Source: Mycobacterium sp. Aquia_216
Lineage (GTDB): Bacteria > Actinomycetota > Actinomycetes > Mycobacteriales > Mycobacteriaceae
DNA length: 64,000 nt
Assembly: GCF_026723865.1 (NCBI RefSeq)
Contig: NZ_CP113529.1
Span: forward strand, 1,054,001 to 1,118,000
Direction of reading: 5' to 3'
Part shown: positions 9,545 through 19,845 of the stretch, in pieces
Layout of the letters: the number at the start of each line of letters is the position of its first letter
Numbering within the stretch: position 1 is the first letter of the stretch
Position numbers and translations under genes: made by a program
Notes under the pieces: generated by a model
Seen by the model: only the letters and a program-made list of their open reading frames with translations
The model's database searches: none
What the model was told of the DNA's origin: nothing

Positions 9545-11022
9545 TCGGGCCGATGATCCGCCGGCTGTGCTCAGTGGTGGTGCTGACCGGGCTGGTGGCG
9601 GGCTGCTCGTCGCCGCGGCCGGGACCGCCGGGTGCCCCGCCGGACCTCGGTCGGGCGCTGGCCGCAAAGGTTACCGCGGACGGGATGTTCGTCCACCTGC
9701 GTGCGCTGCAGGATATCGCCAACGCCAACAAGGGCAACCGGGCCGAGGGGACGCCGGGTTACGAAGCCAGCGTCGACTATGTCGCGAAGGTATTGCGCGG
9801 CAAGGGGTTCGAAGTGGCCACGCCGCAGTTTGACCGGTTGTACGCGGTGTCGCCGGGTAAGCCGTCGCTGACGATCGCCGGCAGCAACTATTCGGTCGAC
9901 CAGGCTTCGTTGCTGGTCCGCACGCCGGCCGGTGGCCTCACCGGCCAACCGGTTCGGCCCACGCAACCGTCGGGCTGCGCGCCGGGCGACTACCCGGCCG
10001 CGCTGCCCGTGGGTGCGATCGCGGTCGTCGACGACGCCCATTGCTCGGTCGTCGACAAACAGAACAGCGCGAAGGCCAAGTCGGCGGCGGCACTCATCGT
10101 GGTGAGCTCACCCAACGGTCAGGGCGCCCCGGCCACATTGTTCACCCCGGGCTACTACAAGCAGCTGACCATGCCGGTTGCCGTGGTGGGTAGCTACGGC
10201 GGCAGTGCGCTGGCCCACGCCAGCGCGCCGGTGCGACTGGTGCTGGATGCGGAGAACAGCAAGATCACATCGCGAAATATCTTGGCGCAGACCAAGACCG
10301 GTTCGCCGAACGACGTGATCATGGTCGGTGCCCATCTCGACGGCCCGCGTGCCGGGCCGGGTATCAACGACAATGGGTCCGGGGTGGCCGCGGTGCTGGA
10401 AACGGCGCTGCAACTGGGCCCGTTGGCGCCGGTGAACAACGCGGTGCGCTTCGTATTCTGGGGAGCCGACGAGGACGGGCTCAACGGCGTGATGGATTAC
10501 GTGTTCGGCCTGGATGACCAGCAGCTCAACGACCTCGCGATGTACCTGAACTTCAATCTGCTCGGTTCGCCCAACGCCGGCTTCTTCACCGACGACGGTG
10601 ATCAGTCGGGTCCGCCCGGACAGGGGATCACGTTCGGCGATGTGCCCGAGGGGTCGGCCGGTATCGAACGCACCCTGTCCGGCTATCTCAACTTGGCCGG
10701 AAAGCGGCCCGCCGACATGCCATTGGGCACCCGGACCGACTACCACCCCTTCATGATCGCTGGCGTGCCGGTAGGCGGCATGAGCACCGGGGCGTCGCAG
10801 CTGAAAACCCCTGTGCAAGCGCGCTTGTGGGGCGGCCAGGTTGGGGTCGGGTTCGATCCCAACTTCCAGAGCTCCCGGGACACGATCGACAACATCAACC
10901 GGGAAGCATTGGCCGTCATGGGTTCTGGCGTGGCATTCGCGGTGGGCAGCTATGCCGAGTCGATTTCAGGCGTCAACGGCGTCCCACCCCACGGCAAAAG
11001 GCATCGGACCCGAGTGCCCTAG
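9541..11022 (+). CDS. LpqL paralogue, predicted inactive M28 lipoprotein
   Basis: A 493-aa lipoprotein (lipobox VAG-Cys22) colinear with the preceding LpqL over its whole length, including the PA domain and the stretch SRNILAQTKTGSPNDV. The M28 active site is degraded: H265, D277 and E311 remain, but the catalytic Glu is Asp310, the third metal Asp is Asn339, and the last zinc His is Gln443. It is therefore probably not a peptidase and may bind peptides or the active partner. The start overlaps the lpqL stop by ATGA, so the two are translated together. The frame is intact, arguing against a pseudogene. Confidence 0.88.
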   Translation: MIGPMIRRLCSVVVLTGLVAGCSSPRPGPPGAPPDLGRALAAKVTADGMFVHLRALQDIANANKGNRAEGTPGYEASVDYVAKVLRGKGFEVATPQFDRLYAVSPGKPSLTIAGSNYSVDQASLLVRTPAGGLTGQPVRPTQPSGCAPGDYPAALPVGAIAVVDDAHCSVVDKQNSAKAKSAAALIVVSSPNGQGAPATLFTPGYYKQLTMPVAVVGSYGGSALAHASAPVRLVLDAENSKITSRNILAQTKTGSPNDVIMVGAHLDGPRAGPGINDNGSGVAAVLETALQLGPLAPVNNAVRFVFWGADEDGLNGVMDYVFGLDDQQLNDLAMYLNFNLLGSPNAGFFTDDGDQSGPPGQGITFGDVPEGSAGIERTLSGYLNLAGKRPADMPLGTRTDYHPFMIAGVPVGGMSTGASQLKTPVQARLWGGQVGVGFDPNFQSSRDTIDNINREALAVMGSGVAFAVGSYAESISGVNGVPPHGKRHRTRVP

Positions 11023-11073
11023 CGGCGTTTGCTGGGGTCGCTCATTTCTCCTCCGCTAGTCAACCAGCGGATC

Positions 11074-11079
11074 TAGAAT
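11074..11079 (+). promoter_or_regulatory. -10 box upstream of lpqM
   Basis: TAGAAT, predicting a transcript start near 11086, between the M28 paralogue and the lpqM start candidates. Confidence 0.4.
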
Positions 11080-11114
11080 GAGACCCTTTGATGCTGCCGT
11101 GCAGTCGGGTCGGG

Positions 11115-12623
11115 ATGAGGTTGGTCATGAAGAACCACGGGCAAGATCGACGTCGGCGCCATGGCGGTCGCACGCGTGCCGTGCTCGGTTCGCTGGGGGC
11201 GGCAATTGCCTGTGCAACCACGGTGCTTGTGGTAGCGGGGTGTACCACCGTCCTCGAGGGGCGACCCCTGTCGATGCTCAACGACCCCTTTCGGGTGGGC
11301 GATCTTGCGGCTACCAACGGCCCCAGCGGGCCCCGCGCGAACGGACCCGCGACGAACGGCACGGTGGTCAACACCGACAATGGGGCGATCGACAAGTTGT
11401 CGTTGCTGTCGGTTAACGATATCGAGGACTACTGGAAATCGACGTACAGCCAGTCGCTGAAGGGAACGTTCCTTCCCGTCGCCAAACTGGTCTCCTACGA
11501 CTCCAACGATCCGAGCAGTCCCATCGTTTGCCACAACGAGACGTACAAGCTCGTCAACGCCTTTTTCACGTCGCGCTGCAACTTGATCGCCTGGGATCGC
11601 GGGGTGTTCATGCCCGTCGCGCAACGCTACTTCGGCGACATGTCGGTCACCGGCGTGCTGGCGCACGAGTTCGGACACGCCCTGCAGCAGATGGCGAAGC
11701 TGGTGACGAGAAGGGACCCCACGATCGTCCGTGAGCAGCAGGCCGACTGCTTTGCGGGCGTGTATCTGTATTGGGTCGCCGCCGGCAAGTCCCCGCGCTT
11801 CACGCTGAGCACCGCCGACGGGCTCGACCATGTGCTGGCCGGGATCATCACCACCCGTGACCCGGTGATGGATGCCGAGACCGAGAACGACGACGAGCAC
11901 GGCTCGGCGCTGGACCGGGTCAGCGCCTTCCAGATGGGCTTCATCAGTGGCGCTTCGGCCTGCGCCGGGATCAATACGCAGGAAATCGCGCAGCGCCGCG
12001 GCGACCTGCCCAAGGGTTTGCAGACCGATCCGAACGGCGACCCGGAGACCGGTGAGGTGCCGCTCAACGAAGACACCTTGTCGACCCTGATGGAGCTGTT
12101 GGGAAAGGTGTTCTCACCGACGAATCCGCCGACGCTGTCGTTCCAGACGGACGGTTGCCCGGATGCCAAACCCAGTCCACCCGCGTCCTACTGCCCGGCC
12201 ACCAACACCATCCTGGTCGACCTGTCCGGTCTGGCGGCGATGGCGAAGGTGTCTGACGAGAAGGAACACACCCTGCCGCAGGGTGACGACACCGCCCTTT
12301 CGGTCGTCATGTCGAGATACGCGCTCGCGGTACAGCACGAACGCGGTCTGCCGATGCAGAGCCCGTGGACCGCGCTGCGCACCGCGTGCCTGACCGGTGT
12401 GGTGCACCGCAAGATGGCCGAACCGATCGACACCCCCTCGCACAAGGAGTTGTTGCTGACCGCCGGTGACCTCGACGAGGCCGTCGCCGGGTTGCTCACC
12501 AACCATATGGTCGCCAGCGACGCGGATGGGACCAGTGTGCCGGCCGGCTTCACGCGCATCGCGGCGTTCCGTGGCGGCGTGGCCGGCAACATGGATGCGT
12601 GCTACTCGCGCTATCCGGGCTGA
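11115..12623 (+). CDS. lpqM: Lipoprotein metallopeptidase LpqM
   Basis: About 502 aa from the chosen ATG. The long basic N-region is followed by a hydrophobic stretch and a lipobox (VVAG-Cys, residue 43 from this start). A zinc peptidase motif HEFGH lies near residue 186, with EQQAD about 28 residues later supplying a likely third ligand, a gluzincin-like arrangement. The protein is expected on the outer face of the cytoplasmic membrane. Other starts in frame are TTG 11088, ATG 11091 and ATG 11127; the -10 box at 11074 allows any of them. Orthologue of Rv0419. Confidence 0.88.
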   Translation: MRLVMKNHGQDRRRRHGGRTRAVLGSLGAAIACATTVLVVAGCTTVLEGRPLSMLNDPFRVGDLAATNGPSGPRANGPATNGTVVNTDNGAIDKLSLLSVNDIEDYWKSTYSQSLKGTFLPVAKLVSYDSNDPSSPIVCHNETYKLVNAFFTSRCNLIAWDRGVFMPVAQRYFGDMSVTGVLAHEFGHALQQMAKLVTRRDPTIVREQQADCFAGVYLYWVAAGKSPRFTLSTADGLDHVLAGIITTRDPVMDAETENDDEHGSALDRVSAFQMGFISGASACAGINTQEIAQRRGDLPKGLQTDPNGDPETGEVPLNEDTLSTLMELLGKVFSPTNPPTLSFQTDGCPDAKPSPPASYCPATNTILVDLSGLAAMAKVSDEKEHTLPQGDDTALSVVMSRYALAVQHERGLPMQSPWTALRTACLTGVVHRKMAEPIDTPSHKELLLTAGDLDEAVAGLLTNHMVASDADGTSVPAGFTRIAAFRGGVAGNMDACYSRYPG

Positions 12624-12628
12624 GCCCT

Positions 12629-12634
12629 TAGAGT
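12629..12634 (+). promoter_or_regulatory. -10 box for DUF4190 gene
   Basis: TAGAGT, predicting a leader of about 22 nt that contains the AGGAGG site at 12652-12657. Confidence 0.4.
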
Positions 12635-12662
12635 AAGGCCCACTCGACCTCAGGAGGCGTCC

Positions 12663-13133
12663 GTGACGGAAGAACCGCCCAGCTATCCGCCGCCACCGGG
12701 CGAGTCCGGGTATCCCCCGCCGGGGCAGGGCTATTCGCCCCCGCCGGGGCCCGGCTACTCACCCCCGCCGGGGCAGGGCTATTCGCCCCCGCCGGGACCC
12801 GGCTACCCGCAAGCCGTCGGGACCAACGGCATGGCGATCGCCTCGTTGGTCTGTTCGTTGTTGGGATGGCTCTGCGGTATCGGGCCGGTCTTGGGCATCA
12901 TCTTCGGCATCCTCGCCCTGGGCAAGATCAAACAAACCGGTGAAGGCGGCCGCGGGTTGGCAATCGCCGGAATAGCGATCGGTGCGGTGCTGATCGTGTT
13001 CGGCATCATCGGCGGGATCCTCTCGGTGATCAGCGGCAGTTTTGAAGAACACCACCACTATTCGGGCGCTCCCGCTGTGGTCCTCACCGTGGACGCTGTT
13101 GCACTACCGGTGAGCCTCGACGATGCTGCCTAA
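12663..13133 (+). CDS. Proline-rich DUF4190 membrane protein
   Basis: A 156-aa protein starting at GTG 12663, 5 nt after a strong AGGAGG. Residues 1-50 are Pro/Gly/Tyr-rich with 8-residue repeats of the form GYSPPPG[PQ]. Two hydrophobic helices follow (about residues 58-88 and 96-125), separated by the ALGKIKQTGEGGRG loop typical of DUF4190. A short hydrophobic tail follows EEHHHY. Such proteins are common in actinobacteria and have no settled role. The stop overlaps the convergent oxidoreductase gene by 4 bp. Confidence 0.82.
   Translation: MTEEPPSYPPPPGESGYPPPGQGYSPPPGPGYSPPPGQGYSPPPGPGYPQAVGTNGMAIASLVCSLLGWLCGIGPVLGIIFGILALGKIKQTGEGGRGLAIAGIAIGAVLIVFGIIGGILSVISGSFEEHHHYSGAPAVVLTVDAVALPVSLDDAA
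12729..12800 (+). repeat. Three 24-bp tandem repeats in the DUF4190 gene
   Basis: Three in-frame 24-bp units encode GYSPPPGP, GYSPPPGQ and GYSPPPGP, flanked by partial units. Such arrays can change copy number by slippage. Confidence 0.8.
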
Positions 13134-14020
13134 CTGCTTGGCGCGCAGCCGATCTCGGTGATTCGAGGAATCAGTTCGTCACCGAGACGACGGATGAAGC
13201 CGACCGGATCGGGGTTGCCCGGTACCGGCCCAGCGTTGATCATGTCGACGCCTAGCTTGGCGTAGCTTTCCGCGGTTTTCAGGTATTCATCGACGTTCTC
13301 GAACGGGTCGACCACCAAAAGGCCTACCGTCTTGCGGATTTCAGCGGGGTCGCGGCCGACCTTGTCGCAGTGGCGATTCAGCACATCGATCTTATGTTGG
13401 AGTTCGTCGACGTCGGACGACATGCTGTTCCACACGTCGGCATACTGCGCGACCAGCCGCAGCGTCTTCTTCTCGCCGTCGCCGCCGATCAGAATTGGCG
13501 GGCGCCGAATCGGTTGCGGTTCACAGATCGTCTCGGCCAGCTGGTAGTGCTTGCCTTCGTACGGCCCGTTGTCGTCGCTCCACATCTGCCGGCAGATTTG
13601 CAGCGTCTCTTCCAGCATCTCGAAGCGCTGGCTCAGCGGCGGATACGGAATGCCCAGGGCCGCATGCTCGCGGTCGTACCACGCCGCGCCCAGGCCCAGC
13701 ATCGAGCGGCCCTGCGACAGCACGTCGAGCGTGGTGACCGTTTTGGCCAGCACTCCCGGATAGCGGTAGGTGACCCCCGTGACCAACAGGGTCAGGTCGA
13801 TCGTAGTCGTTTGCCCGGCAAGGAAACCCAGCGATGTATAGCCCTCGAGGAACGGATCTTCGGCGGGCCGTCCGATGGTCTCCATCTGAAGGAAATGGTC
13901 GGCCAAGGTAAACATCGTCACGCCTGCTTGTTCGGCGGTTTTGGCCGCGTCCGCCAATGTCGGACCCAGCTGAGCCGGGTCGCCGGGCAGAAAGTCGATA
14001 AAGTGCACACCTAATTCCAT
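13130..14020 (-). CDS. LLM-class (luciferase-like) F420-type oxidoreductase
   Basis: A 296-aa TIM-barrel protein of the luciferase-like monooxygenase family, probably F420-dependent as in most mycobacterial members. Typical segments are FTLADHF near residue 40, LLVTGVTYRYP, GRSMLGLGAAWYDREHAALGI near 110-130, and PILIGGDGEKKTLRLVAQYAD near 175. ATG 14020 is used; a TTG at 14029 lies closer to the AAAGGA site. It follows the marR gene by 16 nt on the same strand and is likely its target. The substrate is unknown. Confidence 0.87.
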   Translation of the reverse strand: MELGVHFIDFLPGDPAQLGPTLADAAKTAEQAGVTMFTLADHFLQMETIGRPAEDPFLEGYTSLGFLAGQTTTIDLTLLVTGVTYRYPGVLAKTVTTLDVLSQGRSMLGLGAAWYDREHAALGIPYPPLSQRFEMLEETLQICRQMWSDDNGPYEGKHYQLAETICEPQPIRRPPILIGGDGEKKTLRLVAQYADVWNSMSSDVDELQHKIDVLNRHCDKVGRDPAEIRKTVGLLVVDPFENVDEYLKTAESYAKLGVDMINAGPVPGNPDPVGFIRRLGDELIPRITEIGCAPSS

Positions 14021-14036
14021 TGCAACCAACGTCCTT

Positions 14037-14474
14037 TCATGATTCGGTCAATCGTTCGAGCAATGACAGCGCGTCGAGGATGGTGCGACGTTCGGCTTCG
14101 GAATAGCGCTCCTGCAAGATGCGTGCCAGCCACTCCTCCCGCACTTGGCGGTCGCTTTCGGCGCGCTGACGGCCCGCCTCGGTCAACGAGACCACCTGGC
14201 GCCGACCATCTTCGGGGTCGGGCGCGCGCTCGATGAGTCCGCGTTGACCCAAGGCGGCCAGGATGGTGGCCATCGACTGGGGACGTACCCGCTCGGCGCC
14301 GGCCAACGCGCTCGCCGACGATGCCCCGTCTTTCCAGAGCCGGGTGAGCACCGCTGTCTGTGACGGGGTGAGATCGCTACGGACCTCGACGTCCCTCAAC
14401 CGACGCCGTAGGCGGCTGAAGACCACTCGAATATCCCGAGCGGCGGTTGCAGCGGACTCGCCGATGCCATCCAT
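14037..14474 (-). CDS. MarR-family transcriptional regulator
   Basis: A 145-aa winged-helix regulator. The order of elements fits MarR: the LTPSQTAVLTRLW helix, recognition-helix region RPQSMATILAALGQRGLIERAPDPEDGRR (wing with D-x-R-R), and the LTEAGR turn. It is first in a two-gene operon with the oxidoreductase at 13130-14020. A near-perfect inverted repeat over its own -10 region (14486-14513) points to autorepression relieved by a ligand. Confidence 0.87.
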   Translation of the reverse strand: MDGIGESAATAARDIRVVFSRLRRRLRDVEVRSDLTPSQTAVLTRLWKDGASSASALAGAERVRPQSMATILAALGQRGLIERAPDPEDGRRQVVSLTEAGRQRAESDRQVREEWLARILQERYSEAERRTILDALSLLERLTES

Positions 14475-14485
14475 CCCACCACCCT

Positions 14486-14513
14486 AAACTAGACAGTTAA
14501 AGCTGTCCAGTTT
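14486..14513. promoter_or_regulatory. MarR operator over the marR -10 box
   Basis: AAACTAGACAG and CTGTCCAGTTT form 11-bp arms with one mismatch around a 6-nt spacer. On the minus strand TAGTTT (14491-14486) serves as a -10 box 11 nt from the marR ATG, so a bound repressor would block the promoter. Confidence 0.65.
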
Positions 14514-14560
14514 GGACTGACTAAATGCTGCTTCCCGCCACAGCGACGGGGTCTTCCGCC

Positions 14561-15192
14561 TCAGCGCAACAGGCGCAGCGCCGCGTCCACCGCGAGCGCG
14601 GGTACGTCGAGGGTCTTCGAACGCAAGTCGTGTCGGGCACCGGTGATTTCGACAACTTCGGTCGGTGCGGCGATCAGCGCGGCGGCATCGCGCACCTCGG
14701 CCGGGGTGCCGAACGGGTCCGACGTTCCGTGCGTGAAGACGGTAGGCACCCGGATATCGGGCAGGTGTTCGGTGCGGGCGCGTTCCGGTTTTCCCGGCGG
14801 ATGGACCGGATAGGAAAACAGCGTCAAGACGTCCACCTGCGCGGGGCTCGCCTCGGCGACCACCATCGACGTCTGCCGACCCCCGTAGGAATGCCCGCCC
14901 GCGATCAGCGGCCCGTTGTTGAGGCTGCGGCACAGGGTGATTGCCTCGTCAATGCCGGCGCGGTCGGTCGCCGCGGAGCCGGACGGCGGTCCCTTGGGCC
15001 GGCGCCGGCGGTACGGCAGGTTGTACCGTATCGCCAGCCAGCCGCGCCGCGCCCATTCGTCGCAAACTCGTTGCAGCAGCTCGGATTCACGGTCACCTCC
15101 GGCGCCGTGGGTAAGCACCACTATCCCTTTCGGACCACCCTTTGGGCCCACGTCAGGTTGGTGTGCGATGCCCGCGATCCGGTCGAGATCCA

Positions 15193-15196
<4 letters not shown>
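14561..15196 (-). CDS. Alpha/beta hydrolase, Rv0421c-like
   Basis: A 211-aa alpha/beta hydrolase of the KANL3/Tex30 or dienelactone hydrolase-like type. THGAGGD forms the oxyanion-hole loop near residue 32. GGHSYGG near residue 105 carries the nucleophile Ser, SDPFG the acid and ARHDL the His. The start ATG 15196 overlaps the thiD stop, making this the third gene of the thiC operon. An upstream start would lie wholly inside thiD. Orthologue of Rv0421c (about 209 aa). Its substrate and any link to thiamine are unknown. Confidence 0.82.
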
Positions 15197-17762
<2,566 letters not shown>

Positions 17763-17882
17763 TTGTTTACTTTTCGGTGGCCAAAAAACGCCTGCACGCG
17801 ACGTTACCCCCACCTGGGTCATTCGCGCCGCACGGGCGCAGAAGCTGGCCGGAAAACCACTTCAATCAGTGGATTCTCTACC

Positions 17883-18638
17883 GTGAATCGCCTGGAGTGG
17901 AAAGATGAAGACGTGCAGCAGCCCAAGCAAACGGGCCCCGCGACCGTCACCCGGGCGCCGAAGCGGCCGACCAGCGCGACCGCGGACGGCGCGCTCGCGT
18001 ATCTCACTGTCGGCACCTTCCGGTTCTGGTTCGACGGTGAGCGCTGGGAGTGGTCCGACGAGGTCGCGCGGATGCACGGCTACGAACCCGGGACGGTCGC
18101 TCCGACGACGAAATTGATGTTGTCCCACAAGCACCCCGATGATCGGGAACACGTCCGGGATCTGCTCCTGCACGCCTTGCATTCCGGGGAGGCTTTCTCG
18201 AGCCGGCACCGGTTTGTCGATACGTCCGGCGGCGTGCACGAGGCGATCGTCGTGGCCGATCGCATCCTGGACGACGGCTCGGGCGCGGTGCAGGGGACGG
18301 CAGGCTATTACATCGACCTCACCGGCACTTTCGACGAAGCCCGCAACGAGAGCCGCCAGGAGGTGCTCGACGAAGCGCTGCCGGATCTGTTCGAAAACCG
18401 CGCGGCCATCGAGCAGGCCAAGGGTGTGATGATGGCCGTCTACCGGATCAGCCCCGACCAGGCCTTCCGGGTGCTGCAATGGCGTTCGCAGGAGACCAAC
18501 GTCAAGTTGCGCACGCTGGCCAAGCAACTGATCCACGAGGTCAGCGGCCTGCCGCCAATGTCGGCGGCCGTCCAGAGCCAGTTCGACCATCTGTTGCTGA
18601 CGGTCCACGAGCACATTCCGGCGGAAAACGGCCGCTAG
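17883..18638 (+). CDS. PAS-ANTAR regulatory protein
   Basis: About 251 aa from GTG 17883; GTG 17913 (about 241 aa) is an equally plausible start. A PAS-like domain spans roughly residues 40-160 (W-x-DEVARMHGYEPG, HKHPDDREHV, GVHEAIVVADRI). A C-terminal ANTAR domain follows (NRAAIEQAKGVMMAVYRIS...AFRVLQWRSQETNVKLRTLA), an RNA-binding antitermination module. It may sense a small molecule and control transcript elongation. No histidine kinase is adjacent. It stands alone downstream of the divergent thiC leader and overlaps the convergent small membrane gene by 4 bp. Confidence 0.87.
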   Translation: MNRLEWKDEDVQQPKQTGPATVTRAPKRPTSATADGALAYLTVGTFRFWFDGERWEWSDEVARMHGYEPGTVAPTTKLMLSHKHPDDREHVRDLLLHALHSGEAFSSRHRFVDTSGGVHEAIVVADRILDDGSGAVQGTAGYYIDLTGTFDEARNESRQEVLDEALPDLFENRAAIEQAKGVMMAVYRISPDQAFRVLQWRSQETNVKLRTLAKQLIHEVSGLPPMSAAVQSQFDHLLLTVHEHIPAENGR

Positions 18639-18910
18639 ACCTCTTCCATCGCCTCGCCGATTTCTTCCAGCAGCCGGTTGTGGTGATTGCTGGCCAGCAG
18701 GTGTCCGGCCACGATGACCAGGGCGACCGGCCAGTCGATGAGCTCCAGGGCGGCCAGGGCGGCCAGACCGCCGTAGTACGCCAGCTGTTCGGGCCGCGGA
18801 ATCTCGGTCTGCCCGACCAGCGGCAACTTCACGACGAAGGTTTCGCCTTCGCGAATTTTCTCCACCGCGTCGCGCTGTGAGGTTGTCCGGCGAGTTTTCT
18901 TTTCCGCCAT
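18635..18910 (-). CDS. Small membrane protein, Rv0424c-like
   Basis: A 91-aa protein with a basic N-terminus and a hydrophobic centre around residues 44-68 (YYGGLAALAALELIDWPVALVIVAGHLL), then an acidic C-terminus. The ATG at 18910 is preferred to 18913 because AAAGG lies 6 nt away rather than 3. Length and position match Rv0424c. A similar L-x-x-L-x-L-I-[DE]-W-P-V core occurs in the neighbour at 19241-19678. Function unknown. Confidence 0.72.
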   Translation of the reverse strand: MAEKKTRRTTSQRDAVEKIREGETFVVKLPLVGQTEIPRPEQLAYYGGLAALAALELIDWPVALVIVAGHLLASNHHNRLLEEIGEAMEEV

Positions 18911-18913
18911 CAT

Positions 18914-19240
18914 TTGCCTTTCAGTAACGAGGGGTTTCCCAACTCGCCGGGTGACTTGGTCACCGTCGGACCTATGTCGACGACCGACTCCCTGGCCGAT
19001 CCGATATTTTCGTCTGTCGCTTCGGTGCTGCGCGTGCCGTTGCTCGAACTCTATGCGCTTCTGTGGCGCGTCGGGATCGTGGAGATTGTCCAGCCCGATC
19101 GGACGCATCGCCGAGCCCCGCGGTTTTCATCTCGGGTCGCTCCGAGGGCCACGGGGACGCTCTGCCCGGACCCGTCAGCCCACGCTGCGGGGCGGCCACA
19201 CAGTCAGTCGCGGCGCGCGTCGGCGTAGGTCGGCTCCCGG
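18914..19240. other. Spacer where ctpH would be expected
   Basis: In M. tuberculosis a large P-type ATPase gene, ctpH, lies between Rv0424c and Rv0426c. Here these flanks are only about 330 bp apart. No ATPase motif is seen in any frame. One weak plus-strand frame from ATG 18974 to 19228 (84 aa) has a hydrophobic stretch VPLLELYALLWRVGIVEIV, but no ribosome site and a low-complexity tail, so I do not call it a gene. Confidence 0.5.
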
Positions 19241-19678
19241 TCAGTTCGTGCTGCGCAACTCGGCGGCGCCGGCCCGGCGCCCCGCCGTCTTCTTGGCGGG
19301 CGACTTGGCCGCGGACTTGCGCGGTGCGGCTTTTTGCGGCGTCGACTCGCTGGGTACCGGCGTGAGGTTGGCCTTGGCCGGGACTCCCGGTTTCCGGTTG
19401 AGCCGGTGCAACACCAACGCGCCACCGCCGACGGCCAACAGCACCGGCCACTCGATCAGGCCGGCCACGCCCAGCGCGCTGATGGCCAGTGCGGCCGCGG
19501 GAGTCGAATGGCTGCCCGAGTTGATGCCACGCTTGATGCCCTCCGCGGCGCCGGTGACACCACCGACGATTCCATTGATTGCGGCGCCCCCGACGGCGCC
19601 CGCGGCGGCGGTGGTGGCATCTGCCGCGCGATTGACAGTTTTCCCCGCGTTACGGACTGCCCCTCCGACGACGCCCAT
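19241..19678 (-). CDS. Transmembrane protein with Lys/Ala-rich tail, Rv0426c-like
   Basis: A 145-aa protein. Residues 1-50 are Gly/Ala-rich (GGAVRNAGKTVN, GAVGGAAINGIVGG). A hydrophobic segment follows at about residues 62-92 (ALAISALGVAGLIEWPVLLAVGGGALVLHRL), and the tail is Lys/Ala/Pro-rich. ATG 19678 has AGGAG 5 nt upstream, so longer forms are rejected. Length and position match Rv0426c (about 147 aa). Function unknown; the charged tail might contact nucleic acid or the cell surface. Confidence 0.75.
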   Translation of the reverse strand: MGVVGGAVRNAGKTVNRAADATTAAAGAVGGAAINGIVGGVTGAAEGIKRGINSGSHSTPAAALAISALGVAGLIEWPVLLAVGGGALVLHRLNRKPGVPAKANLTPVPSESTPQKAAPRKSAAKSPAKKTAGRRAGAAELRSTN

Positions 19679-19845
19679 GATGACTCCTGGTTCTTCGGTC
19701 GCTCTATTGCAACTGCGTAGCCACATGTATACCCGCCGAACGGGAAGTTAACAGCGGCCACGAAAATTGTTCACGTATCTAATACGCGAAATGTTGCCAC
19801 GTCGCAAAGGCACAGACAACGCGAGACATCTGGAATGCCCGCGGT

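Noticed and set aside
12715..12810. Regular short repeats that could suggest a CRISPR array
   Set aside because: They are contiguous 24-bp coding repeats for a Pro/Gly/Tyr-rich N-terminus without spacers, and no cas genes are present.
18974..19228. A possible 84-aa plus-strand membrane protein
   Set aside because: It lacks a ribosome binding site and family resemblance, and its second half is low-complexity.
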